From CAZSMK01 sp964608095 (lineage in GTDB: Bacteria; Sumerlaeota; Sumerlaeia; MWCT01; JAGHBZ01): 64,000 bases of DNA. Location of the stretch: positions 1-64,000 of the forward strand of contig CAZSMK010000081.1 in assembly GCA_964608095.1 (NCBI GenBank). Reading direction: 5' to 3'. Positions within the stretch are counted from its first letter, which is position 1. Each line of letters begins with the position of its first letter. Shown piece by piece: positions 35,145 to 44,233 of this stretch. The position numbers and the translations under genes were made by a program. Under the pieces are notes generated by a model, which was not told where the DNA came from, made no database searches, and saw only the letters and a program-made list of their open reading frames with translations.

Positions 35145-37955
35145 TTATCTGGATTTTTTCTTCTTAGCCGTTTTCTTTGTCTTCTTTTTAGGGGACTTCT
35201 TCGCCTCTTCTTCAAAAACAGCATGAGCGGCGGCAAGACGGGCAACAGGAACGCGAAACGGAGAGCAGCTCACATAGTCAAGGCCTGTTCTATGGCAAAA
35301 CTTGACTGAATCGGGGTCGCCGCCGTGTTCGCCACAAATACCGATCTTGAGTTTCGGGTTAGTCGCTCGACCACGCTCAACACCCAACTGAACCAACGCC
35401 CCCACCCCTTCTTGGTCTAATGTCTGGAACACATCATCCTTGAGTATTCGTTTCTCGACATATAACGGCAGGAACTTGCCTATATCGTCGCGGCTGAATC
35501 CAAACGTCATCTGGGTAAGGTCGTTTGTTCCGAACGAGAAGAACTCGGCGGTCTCAGCAATTTTATCGGCGACTATAGTTGCACGTGGAATCTCGATCAT
35601 GGTTCCCACACTATACTTAACCTTGACATTTTGTTCTTTCATGACTGCCTTTGCGACCTTGTCAACGAGTTCTTTGAAAAACTCAAGCTCCTCATAGGTG
35701 CCGATAAGGGGAATCATAATTTCCGGTCGAACCTTCTTACCTTTTTTAATGAGAGAAGCCGCCGCTTCAAGGATTGCGCGGACCTGCATTTCCGAAATTT
35801 CCGGATACATCACACCAAGCCGGCACCCTCGAAAGCCCAGCATGGGGTTAAATTCCGCAAGATCGGATACTCGGGATTTAATCTTCTCCGGTGATACGCC
35901 TATCTCTTTTGAGAGTTCTCTTATAGCCTCGTCATCATGAGGGAGAAACTCATGAAGAGGGGGGTCCAGAAGGCGAATGGTTACCGGCAGACCCTCCATG
36001 ACCTCGAAGATTTCAATAAAATCATTCCTCTGGTAAGGTTCGATTTTTGCCAGTGCTTTTTCGCGCGCTTCTTTTGTCTCTGCAAGGATCATTTCACGCA
36101 TGGCGGAAATCCGGTCTTCGGCAAAGAACATGTGTTCAGTCCGGCAAAGTCCGATTCCTTCAGCGCCGAATTCTCGTGCAACTTGGGAATCTTTGGGTGT
36201 ATCGGCATTGGTGCGAACACCGATTTTACGAATCTTGTCCGCCCATTTCATGAGCGTGAAAAAGTTCTCATCCATTTGTGGGATAATGGTAGGAACGTTG
36301 CCGGCATAGACCTCCCCCGTAGAACCATCAAGCGTAATCCAGTCGCCTTCTTTGAAGACGCGATCGTTCACCTTGAATTGCTTTTGCACATAGCTGATTT
36401 TAATGTCGCCACAGCCGACCACGCAGCATTTACCCATACCGCGCGCCACCACGGCGGCATGAGAAGTCATGCCACCGGTTGCGGTCAGAATAGCGACGGC
36501 GGCATTCATCCCGTGTATATCTTCCGGCGATGTTTCATGCCGAACAAGTATGACTTTATGAGCGGTCTCAGCCATCTCGACGGCGGTATCTGCGGAGAAT
36601 ACGATTTCACCGGATGCAGCGCCGGGTGAAGCCGGCAGACCCTTTGCAATAAATTCCTTCTGCGCCTTGGGATCAAGCATGGGATGAAGGAGTTTGTCAA
36701 CATCTCTCGGTGACACCCGCAAGACCGCCTCTTCTTTACTTATAAGCCGCTCCTTAACCATTTCCACCGCAAGTTTTACCGCAGCCTGGGCGGTTCGTTT
36801 ACCCACGCGTGTCTGAAGCATCCAGAGTCTGCCCTTCTGAATCGTGAATTCAATATCCTGCATATCCTGATAGTGATTTTCGAGTTTTGCACGTATAGTC
36901 TCTAATTTTTTGTATATCGAAGGCATGGTTTCTTCCAGGGAGGGCAATTTTTTCTGATCCGGTCGTTTTCCCGCGATATTTATGGGATAGGGCGTGCGGA
37001 TTCCTGCAACTACGTCTTCGCCCTGTGCGTTGGGAAGCCATTCGCCGTAGAAGACCTTCTCGCCGGTCGCAGGATCGCGCGTAAACGCTACGCCGGTTCC
37101 CGAATCGGAACCCATATTGCCGAACACCATCGCCTGGACGTTCACCGCAGTTCCCCATTCTTGAGGAATTTTGTGGATACGTCGATACTCGACAGCGCGT
37201 TTCCCGTTCCATGAAGCAAACACCGCACTGATCGCTCCCCAGAGCTGGTCGTTGGGCTTCTGGGGAAATTCTCGTTCCAACACTTCTTTGATCTTTTTCT
37301 TGAAAATGTCGACCAGCTTTTTTAGATCGTCTGTATCGAGGTCGGTATCGAGTTTAACCCCTTTCTTCTCTTTCATTTCGTCGAGTTGTTCATCGAGCAC
37401 TTCCCTGATAGGGGGCTTGCCTTTTGCTGGACCCTGTTGCTCTGCTTTCTCCATGACCACATCGGAATACATAGTAAGAAGTCGACGGTATGCATCATAG
37501 GCGAACCGGGCGTTATCGGTTTGCTTGATGAGCCCTTCAATGGTTTCATCGTTGAGCCCGATATTCAAGACCGTCTCCATCATTCCGGGCATGCTGGTTC
37601 GAGCGCCTGAACGGACAGACACAAGGAGTGGATTTTCAACGCTGCCGAATTCCGCATCCATGATTTTTTCTACACGCTTTATTGCTTTATCGACCTGTTC
37701 TTTTAAGCCCGATGGATACTTCTTGTTATTCTTGTAGAAGTAGGTGCAGACCTCCGTCGTAATGGTGAATCCAGGAGGTACAGGAATGCCTATATTCGCC
37801 ATTTCAGCGAGATTGGCACCCTTCCCTCCAAGAAGATTCTTCATACCGGTCCTGCCATCGGCCTTACCCTCACCAAAGAAAAACACAAATTTTTCCGCTT
37901 TTTTTCTCTTTGATGTCGCCTTTTTCTTTGTTGTTCCGGCTTTTTTCTTTGCCAT
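35145..37955 (-). CDS. ppdK: pyruvate, phosphate dikinase
   Basis: Interconverts pyruvate, ATP and phosphate with PEP, AMP and PPi; common in anaerobes. 936 residues. Order: ATP-grasp domain (FFFGEGKADGRTGMKNLLGGKGANLAEM), phosphohistidine domain with H499 in GGMTSHAAVVARGMGK, and the PEP barrel with C874 in GICGEHGGD. Unusual: a lysine-rich N-terminal tail (about 22 residues, roughly half Lys) and another at the C-terminus (last 20 residues), absent from typical PPDK. A perfect AGGAGGTAA lies before the ATG. Single gene with its own terminator. Confidence 0.95.
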   Translation of the reverse strand: MAKKKAGTTKKKATSKRKKAEKFVFFFGEGKADGRTGMKNLLGGKGANLAEMANIGIPVPPGFTITTEVCTYFYKNNKKYPSGLKEQVDKAIKRVEKIMDAEFGSVENPLLVSVRSGARTSMPGMMETVLNIGLNDETIEGLIKQTDNARFAYDAYRRLLTMYSDVVMEKAEQQGPAKGKPPIREVLDEQLDEMKEKKGVKLDTDLDTDDLKKLVDIFKKKIKEVLEREFPQKPNDQLWGAISAVFASWNGKRAVEYRRIHKIPQEWGTAVNVQAMVFGNMGSDSGTGVAFTRDPATGEKVFYGEWLPNAQGEDVVAGIRTPYPINIAGKRPDQKKLPSLEETMPSIYKKLETIRAKLENHYQDMQDIEFTIQKGRLWMLQTRVGKRTAQAAVKLAVEMVKERLISKEEAVLRVSPRDVDKLLHPMLDPKAQKEFIAKGLPASPGAASGEIVFSADTAVEMAETAHKVILVRHETSPEDIHGMNAAVAILTATGGMTSHAAVVARGMGKCCVVGCGDIKISYVQKQFKVNDRVFKEGDWITLDGSTGEVYAGNVPTIIPQMDENFFTLMKWADKIRKIGVRTNADTPKDSQVAREFGAEGIGLCRTEHMFFAEDRISAMREMILAETKEAREKALAKIEPYQRNDFIEIFEVMEGLPVTIRLLDPPLHEFLPHDDEAIRELSKEIGVSPEKIKSRVSDLAEFNPMLGFRGCRLGVMYPEISEMQVRAILEAAASLIKKGKKVRPEIMIPLIGTYEELEFFKELVDKVAKAVMKEQNVKVKYSVGTMIEIPRATIVADKIAETAEFFSFGTNDLTQMTFGFSRDDIGKFLPLYVEKRILKDDVFQTLDQEGVGALVQLGVERGRATNPKLKIGICGEHGGDPDSVKFCHRTGLDYVSCSPFRVPVARLAAAHAVFEEEAKKSPKKKTKKTAKKKKSR

Positions 37956-38279
37956 ATACGGTTACCTCCTCAGGAATTTTTCTGGGATTAAATCCAATCA
38001 GGTGAAAAAAACGCTCATAGTGTGAACATAGTTCTTTGTGAGTCAATACCCATAACAAGACATTTGATATCTTGCATTTATACAGCCTCTCACAGAACTT
38101 AGATTCTGAACTCTTTTGAGAGCGATAAACACCTTAAAAAAACAGAGAAATATTGTTTCAGGAAACGATTTAGATTTAAAGACTTTTTTTATAGAAAAGA
38201 GAAATTTATATATTCATCTTACATTTCATTTACTATACTAAAGGTCAAAATATAAGACAAAAGAGAGGAATGGGAAATC
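37956..38279. other. intergenic region between ppdK and divergent small gene
   Basis: About 320 bases between divergent genes. It must hold the ppdK promoter and perhaps one for the 38280 gene, but I find only poor hexamer matches. AT-rich, no gene seen. Confidence 0.5.
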
Positions 38280-38711
38280 ATGAAAACAGATGTTACCAAA
38301 GACTTATTGAGCGCAAGGAGGAAGGCCGGGGATTGGAACAAGGGCCGCGTGGATTCAATTCTTGAAAAACTAAAGAAGGCGTTTCCGCAAGCCGCAAAGA
38401 TCGAAGGCTTTGAGGATGAGGATTCAAAATGGATTGAGTTCGGGATCGAGGAGGTCGAGTGGATTGCATGGATAGCCGCGGATATGCCTTTTATGTTTAT
38501 AAACTCATCACATAGGCATATCTTCGAGGGTCTGTACCTTTTCGATATAGTGCTTTTCGAGGTCGAATCAGCGGATGAATCTGTTTTTACTATCGACGAA
38601 TACTCGATTGAAGCGATTTTCCCCGATGCGCTTGCTCCTGAATCATTGAAGGAGGGACTACGCGGCGCTTTTACCATAAAAGAGTTCGTTTCACTTACAA
38701 AACATCGGTAA
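38280..38711 (+). CDS. hypothetical protein
   Basis: 143 residues, unrecognised. Soluble and acidic, with an amphipathic start (TKDLLSARRKAGDWNKGRVDSILEKLKKAF) and many Ile, Glu and Phe residues later. GAGAGGAA precedes the ATG at good distance. A comparable open frame exists on the opposite strand (38219-38677), but it is serine-rich, shadow-like and has no ribosome site, so I prefer the plus frame. Confidence 0.6.
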   Translation: MKTDVTKDLLSARRKAGDWNKGRVDSILEKLKKAFPQAAKIEGFEDEDSKWIEFGIEEVEWIAWIAADMPFMFINSSHRHIFEGLYLFDIVLFEVESADESVFTIDEYSIEAIFPDALAPESLKEGLRGAFTIKEFVSLTKHR

Positions 38712-38738
38712 GAACACAGGTTCTATATTCCATAGGTT

Positions 38739-39164
38739 ATGAATAGAAAAAGAAACACAACGGGATGGATTATCTTACTTATCTTTATGCTGTTTTCCTA
38801 TTATTGTCTCGTATATCAATTTAAAAAAGATATACGTCTTTTCAAAAAGCGTTCCTTAAAGATTACGGCGATGAACACATCTCCTCTCCCCTACCTCGGG
38901 ACAATCATGAAACCGGCTCGGGCAATTCCGTATCAGAACGCATACGCAAAAATTTTGGAAAGCCCTGAAAAGACCTTCTGGCTTGTGACAAACGATTTCT
39001 CGCCCGCACTTCTTCTGAACGCAGCGGTTTATCCAAAAGAAATCCGTATGTCTGTGGAGACACAAACCATATTGATTGAAAGGATGCTAAAATTGACCGA
39101 TACCCCGATTCTGCATAACCCACCGCATATTTATGAACAAAAAATAGTCGTTGAATCCGAATAA
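38739..39164 (+). CDS. hypothetical membrane-anchored protein
   Basis: 141 residues, unrecognised. One membrane segment at 11-27 (WIILLIFMLFSYYCLVY) with a basic N-terminus, then about 110 residues that would face the periplasm, with LESPEKTFWLVTNDFSPALLLNAAVYP. It ends 18 bases before the frameshifted glycosyltransferase gene and may belong with it: short anchored proteins of this kind occur beside membrane glycosyltransferases. That link is inferred from position only. Confidence 0.6.
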   Translation: MNRKRNTTGWIILLIFMLFSYYCLVYQFKKDIRLFKKRSLKITAMNTSPLPYLGTIMKPARAIPYQNAYAKILESPEKTFWLVTNDFSPALLLNAAVYPKEIRMSVETQTILIERMLKLTDTPILHNPPHIYEQKIVVESE

Positions 39165-39182
39165 GAGGAAGACGAAGCCGGC

Positions 39183-40570
39183 ATGGGATGGTTACCCGTC
39201 ATAGGATTTGTCCTTATAGGCGTTGCGTTGCTTACTGTTTTAAGGATTCCCATAGAACGCTTTACCACGAGCAGTATAATGGTTATATCGTTCTGGCTGG
39301 GCATCGTTACGACGACCTTCTTACTGATGGCATCAGCGCTTCTTACAGGTCGTTTTTTCCTGCACATTCTTTATGTCTTTGTCCTGCTGAGCGTGGTAGT
39401 CGTGTGCTTCAAGAGAAAATTCATTTTTGTCGGTATTCTCAAATCTTCGGGAATGCATAAAAGACGCCGGCGCGAATTTTTCTTCATAGTACCACTTTTT
39501 TTGTGCATTTGCGTCGTCCTTATCCTCGCAATCAACCTCGCAACCAGATTCCCCTCATAAGTATAGATTCCGTCGGTCATTTTAAACTCAAAGCCAGATT
39601 ATGGTACGATACCAATCTTTTGAGTCCACCTTTGCTTCGAGACCCTGAATATCTTATGTATAAGAGAACGTATCCACCGGTTGTTCCTCTTGTAGAGACT
39701 ATCTGGGCGTTGGTGTTCGGATGGAATGAAGTTAAGATGAAATGGTTTTTTATTGCATGCTGGGTATCAGTGGGGATTTTGATTTTCTCTGTTCTAAAGA
39801 AAAGAGGCAATTATCTGACAGCCTGGGTCGGCTCCTGTATGTGGTTTTTGCTTCCCTATAACGTAGGACACTTTCATGGTGGAGCAATAAGCGGTTTTGC
39901 AGATATTCCTTTTGCCATGGCACTTTTATGTGCGATTTTTGTCGTAAAAGAATTTCACTCTTCAAAAAACACAGTCGAAATTATGTTTATGAGTATCCTT
40001 ATCGCAGGAACATTCTGGATAAAGCGAGAAGGATTGATTTTCACGGTTCTCGTATTTGGCTATCTAATCTGGCAAAGAGTAAATGTAAAAACTTTGATGA
40101 TGGCGGCGTTCGTAGCCGTGGTCTTTTATGGAATACATCTCCTAACAATAAGTGACCTTCCAAAATTTCTTGAACAAGATTTAACCTTAAACCTGAGTTT
40201 TTCTGAAATAGGGAGAAGACTCGGGAAATACCCCGGTTTACTCCTCGAGGAAATGAGGGCGGGAGACCATTGGGGACACCGGTTGTGGTATCTTTTCCTT
40301 GCGGGATGGCTTGTCAAAGCCTTATGTATCAAAAAAGTCAAGTTCTTCAACATCAAGGCTTATTTTCTCTTCTCTCTTGCATTTATCTATTCCGTATTCC
40401 TTCTTTTGACGGTCTGGGATTTTGAAACCAATATGAAGCTGGGCTTTCATCGACTTTTAATACAGCTCTACCCCCTTCTCATAATTGCCAGATTTGATGG
40501 CATCGAACGAGGATGTGATTCGATAACGTTTTCTTTTGCCCGGAAAGATAAATCTACACGGAACACCTGA
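39183..40570 (+). pseudogene. frameshifted membrane glycosyltransferase (GT39/PMT-like)
   Basis: Two frames that together make one multi-pass protein of about 460 residues. The first part (39183-39560) has four membrane segments and ends ATRFPS-stop. The second part is open from before 39503 to 40570 and becomes sensible at PLISIDSVGHFKLKARLWYDTNLL, a loop typical of dolichyl-phosphate-mannose-like transferases, followed by further membrane segments. The break lies at the C4 run 39551-39554: one extra C would join them as ATRFPLISIDS. Either a genuine mutation or a homopolymer error in the assembly. The absence of other stops favours a recent event or an error. Confidence 0.7.
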
Positions 40571-40586
40571 ATTCCTTGAAAACTCA

Positions 40587-40622
40587 CTGGAGTTTATCTC
40601 TCGCATAAGCTGGAGTTTATCT
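40587..40622. repeat. 13-base direct repeat, 23-base period
   Basis: CTGGAGTTTATCT occurs at 40587-40599 and again at 40610-40622. The second copy runs into the amidase stop codon. It lies between two convergent genes; purpose unknown. Confidence 0.6.
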
Positions 40623-42117
40623 ATTTCAGATTCACATAGGTAACCATTCCAGCTCTTACATCGATTTCGATCTTTTTGGTGCCGATGATCATATTGTAAG
40701 GCGAACCTTCTGGATTGGGCATAACGTCGCTGATTGCGAAATCCTCTTCCCAGAAAGTACTACACCTGACGTTTTCGGGATAAGTATACAATTCCGGCGT
40801 CCTGTCATAGCCGAAGATTTTCACCAGCCCCTCGATTTTCATATCCCGCATCGTACGGTTTTTACGATCAACAACCCTTCCGACGACATAGCCCGCTTCG
40901 CGGTTTCTGTGTGACAGGATCCAGAGCTCCGGGTTCTCGATGTTATCCTGTCCGTTGCCACCGACACGAACCTCGAATTTTAAATTGGTTTCTTCCGAAT
41001 TGGGCGAACCTGTTGTACCGATAACCGTCTCAGGGACTACGTTCTGGTAGGTCCAGGCTTGAACAGTTTTCAGATTTCCGTAGACTGTGTAAATGGGTAT
41101 TTCCTCCAGAATATGATCATGGCGGATTACGACGCAATTTTTATATGGGTACCTGGGATCCGTTTCACTTATGGTGTGTACGTATACTACTTCACCTTCC
41201 CAACAGGCATAAACAGGAGTGTCCTCCGGCACCGAGAATGAGATGAATGTTTTAGGATTGCCGTATGGATCGGTGGCTCCGTAGAGATATCTTTGGTCTA
41301 TATCTCCTTTTACGGGATTATAAAGTCGCGGTACATAATATTTAATGAAGACGCCGGCTTTAGATTTATCCTGCTCGACAGCAAGTCGCTTGGGAGGAAT
41401 CTTTTTTATATTAGTGGTCTTCAGGAAAGAATAAAGACCATCGTATACACCTTTCGCTTCAAGATAATTGTAATGTGAGTCATGAACTCGAATTGCCTCT
41501 TCGGGATGTGTAAGAAACGAGAATTCGATAAGAATAGACGTAATGGGATTTTCTCGGAGCACATGAAAGTTCCCTTTCATAACGCCCCTATCCGCTTTAT
41601 TGATAAGAGCGGCAACGCTATGTTGCACCGACTGTGCAAGAGCGAGTTCGAATGGTGTAGGCTCGGTATACACATAGGTAGAGGTATAATTAACGGTTTC
41701 AGGATCGGTTCCCGCGCCGGGTGCGTTGTGATGCAACGAGATAAAAATATCAGCATCTTTAAAGGAAGCGTAAGAGGGACGTGCATTGAGTTCCTGTGAA
41801 TAGGTAGCTCCAATAGGCGTCAAGCGGCGATCAACCTGTCGAGTCATAAAGACCCGTGCGCCTTCTTGCTGGAGCATATCCCGAAGCATCAAGCCAATTG
41901 CAAGATTGGCATCGGGTTCACGCAAACCAAGCGGTCCTTTAGTCCCGCCGGTGGGACTTTCCTCTGTTGCTTCACCGCCATGTCCCGGATCAATACATAT
42001 CCTCACGTCCTTAAATGGATTTGGCGACCAGATCAGAGGGATACTGAACCTGGTACAACTGAATACGCTCAACATAATAAGTACGCCGAGCACTACTAAA
42101 GGAATTTTCCTTTTCAT
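40621..42117 (-). CDS. N-acetylmuramoyl-L-alanine amidase fused to degenerate LytM domain (lipoprotein)
   Basis: 498 residues. Lipoprotein signal with lipobox VFSC at about residue 21. Amidase_3 domain (about 35-235) with all zinc and catalytic residues: H in DPGHGGEA, E in LREPDANL, H in SLHHNAPG and E in LIEFSF; it cleaves the stem peptide from peptidoglycan. A LytM/M23-like domain follows (about 255-400), but each metal site is lost: the HxxxD position reads as a hydrophobic strand, YGHL is YGNL and HLHFEI is NLKFEV. The end (about 405-498) looks like a beta-sandwich regulatory domain. Degenerate LytM domains such as those of EnvC and NlpD activate amidases, so this may be a self-activating amidase. 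Confidence 0.83.
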   Translation of the reverse strand: MKRKIPLVVLGVLIMLSVFSCTRFSIPLIWSPNPFKDVRICIDPGHGGEATEESPTGGTKGPLGLREPDANLAIGLMLRDMLQQEGARVFMTRQVDRRLTPIGATYSQELNARPSYASFKDADIFISLHHNAPGAGTDPETVNYTSTYVYTEPTPFELALAQSVQHSVAALINKADRGVMKGNFHVLRENPITSILIEFSFLTHPEEAIRVHDSHYNYLEAKGVYDGLYSFLKTTNIKKIPPKRLAVEQDKSKAGVFIKYYVPRLYNPVKGDIDQRYLYGATDPYGNPKTFISFSVPEDTPVYACWEGEVVYVHTISETDPRYPYKNCVVIRHDHILEEIPIYTVYGNLKTVQAWTYQNVVPETVIGTTGSPNSEETNLKFEVRVGGNGQDNIENPELWILSHRNREAGYVVGRVVDRKNRTMRDMKIEGLVKIFGYDRTPELYTYPENVRCSTFWEEDFAISDVMPNPEGSPYNMIIGTKKIEIDVRAGMVTYVNLK

Positions 42118-42148
42118 TTTCTCACCTCAATTTGTCTTTTCGATTATG

Positions 42149-43078
42149 TTAACCCTTTAAACCGGTTCGTGCAATACCGGCGATAAAAAATTTCTGTAAA
42201 AAGAAAAACAAAATAACAATGGGGAGTATTGCCATGGTTGAAGCAGCCATCAAGAGATGATAATCGGAACCGGCATCCTGACTAAAATTCTGGAGACCTA
42301 CCATCAGGGTTCTCATCTCCGGGCTATTCGTCATAATCAGGGGCCAGAGAAGCGAATTCCATGACATCAAGAAAGTGAAGATCCCTGCCGTAATCATAAC
42401 AGGTTTTGAGAGGGGAATTACGACTTGCCAGAGAAAACGAAATCTCCCGGAACCGTCTATTTGAGCCGCATCCCATAGATCGTCGGGAATAGTTGTGAAA
42501 AATTGGCGCATCAGAAATATGCAAAACACCGAAGCGAGCCACGGAACAATGAGGGCCTCGAATTTATCCAACCACTGTAAGTATTGAAGTATAACAAAAT
42601 TAGGGATAAGTAGCACCTGTCCGGGGACCATCATGGTCGCCAGAACCATATAGAAAAAAAGCCCTCGCCCAAAGAAGCGCATCTTTGCAAAAGCATAAGC
42701 AGCTAACGCTGACGTTATCAAAGTCCCGAATGTGGAAAGAGAGCCTGTGAGAATACTCACATAAAAATAGCGTGAAAACGTAAGAGGGCGAGGGGGATCG
42801 CCATAAAGAGTACCGCTGGGAGATACCCATGCGAGTTCAAAATTTTCCGGATGAAATTCAGAGGGAAACCAGACCGGGGGAAAAGAAAGCGCCTCTTCAT
42901 AATTTTTGAAGGAGGTGATCACCATCCAGTAAAAAGGAAGAACCATAATCAACCCGCCAATGACGAGGCAGTTATAGATAATGACCTGTCGCGCAAGATG
43001 CGGATTCTTCATCACATAGGCGACAACTACCGCCCCGCTTACAAGAACAAGGTATATGAGAAAAAGAAGAGGTCCCAT
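42149..43078 (-). CDS. sugar ABC transporter permease, MalG-like
   Basis: 309 residues. Inner-membrane permease with the EAA loop DAAQIDGSGRFRFLWQVVIPLSKP, which docks the ATPase. It has an extra hydrophobic segment at the N-terminus (LLFLIYLVLVSGAVVVAYV) before the usual six. Probably pairs with the MalF-like gene 49 bases upstream and, by type, with the lipoprotein at 31651. No ATPase gene is in the window; such systems often share one encoded elsewhere. Confidence 0.88.
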   Translation of the reverse strand: MGPLLFLIYLVLVSGAVVVAYVMKNPHLARQVIIYNCLVIGGLIMVLPFYWMVITSFKNYEEALSFPPVWFPSEFHPENFELAWVSPSGTLYGDPPRPLTFSRYFYVSILTGSLSTFGTLITSALAAYAFAKMRFFGRGLFFYMVLATMMVPGQVLLIPNFVILQYLQWLDKFEALIVPWLASVFCIFLMRQFFTTIPDDLWDAAQIDGSGRFRFLWQVVIPLSKPVMITAGIFTFLMSWNSLLWPLIMTNSPEMRTLMVGLQNFSQDAGSDYHLLMAASTMAILPIVILFFFLQKFFIAGIARTGLKG

Positions 43079-43127
43079 ATATTACATAAATAAAAGTTTC
43101 AGGTTAAAATGCTTATCTTTAATTATA

Positions 43128-44180
43128 TCAATAGGTTTCATATTGTACTTTTCTGCCAAGGACGAGGTTCTGTATCAGCGTAAGTGCCAGGATAATGCCA
43201 AAGAGTAGATACGCAATAGCCGCTGCGTAACCAAGCCGCCAGAGTCCTATAAAGCCCTTTTCATAAAGATAGAATACCATGGTCATAGTCGTATTGTCCG
43301 GACCACCGTTGGGCGTCATGATAAACATCGGTACAAACACCTTGAACGCGCCTATCATGGAAATGATGAGGAGGAAAAAGGTTACAGGTGAAAGAAGGGG
43401 AAAGGTGATAAAACGAAATTTCTGCCATGCGGTAGCACCATCGATTTCAGCTGCCTCGTAATAGGTCTTGTCAATCGTCTGGAGTCCTGCAAGAAAAATC
43501 ACCATAAAGAATCCAATATCGCGCCACACCGAGGTGATAATAATAGACGCCATAGAGAGGCTGGGACCTGCAAGAAGCGGATGAGTAAGCCTGACGCCTA
43601 ACGGCTCGAGAAAAGGACCAAGGATCAAATCAAAAATGCCACGCGGTTCTGAAAGCCACTTGAGCTGACCTACATGCAACCAATTCGCAAGGATGTGATT
43701 GGCAAGTCCGTATTCCCGATGATAAAAATAGCCCCATACGATCGATATAGCGACCCATGTGGTCACATAGGGCAAAAAATAGACGGTGCGGAAAATGGAA
43801 CGACCCTTTATCCTTTGATTCAATAAGATGGCAACTGTGAGCGCAACGATCATCGTTGATGGAACACTGTAGAGCGCATAATTAAACGTATTGAACAGGG
43901 ATTTGTAAAATCCATCATCATGTAAGGCAAGGGCGTAATTCTTGAGACCAATGAATTTGACGGTCTCGAATGTATCGCCGCCCAGCCAATTTGTGAAAGA
44001 AATATATACTGAAATTGCAACGGGTAACAGCCAGAAGGTAAACAGAATCAAGGTAGCAGGGGTAAGATATAAATATGCCTCGAGATTTTCTCTAATCAGC
44101 CGCCGGCTCCGATTGCGGCGTACACGTCGTTGCTTTTTTTCTTCACTCACAGTCGGATATTCTGATACTCCTCCCGTCAA
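43128..44180 (-). CDS. sugar ABC transporter permease, MalF-like
   Basis: 350 residues as given. Six or so membrane segments, a long basic cytoplasmic N-terminus (KKQRRVRRNRSRR) and the EAA loop EAAEIDGATAWQKFRFITFPLLSP. Start uncertain: 44180 is TTG, and a GGGAGGAG stretch that looks like a ribosome site lies inside the first codons; a start around GTG 44150 is possible. First gene of the permease pair. Confidence 0.88.
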   Translation of the reverse strand: MTGGVSEYPTVSEEKKQRRVRRNRSRRLIRENLEAYLYLTPATLILFTFWLLPVAISVYISFTNWLGGDTFETVKFIGLKNYALALHDDGFYKSLFNTFNYALYSVPSTMIVALTVAILLNQRIKGRSIFRTVYFLPYVTTWVAISIVWGYFYHREYGLANHILANWLHVGQLKWLSEPRGIFDLILGPFLEPLGVRLTHPLLAGPSLSMASIIITSVWRDIGFFMVIFLAGLQTIDKTYYEAAEIDGATAWQKFRFITFPLLSPVTFFLLIISMIGAFKVFVPMFIMTPNGGPDNTTMTMVFYLYEKGFIGLWRLGYAAAIAYLLFGIILALTLIQNLVLGRKVQYETY

Positions 44181-44233
44181 TGTAAGAGAATCATTTATAA
44201 TCCGGAAATCAATGAACGCAAGAACTTTCTGAA

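Noticed and set aside
35937..36629. 230-codon plus-strand frame inside ppdK
   Set aside because: Antisense to an unmistakable PPDK; composition is that of a shadow frame.
38219..38677. 152-codon minus-strand frame opposite the 38280 gene
   Set aside because: Serine-rich, no ribosome site; the plus frame has GAGAGGAA at the right distance.
39503..40570. Separate glycosyltransferase gene starting at 39503
   Set aside because: Its first 15 codons are in the wrong frame of the preceding coding sequence and read as basic nonsense; better explained as the second half of a frameshifted gene.
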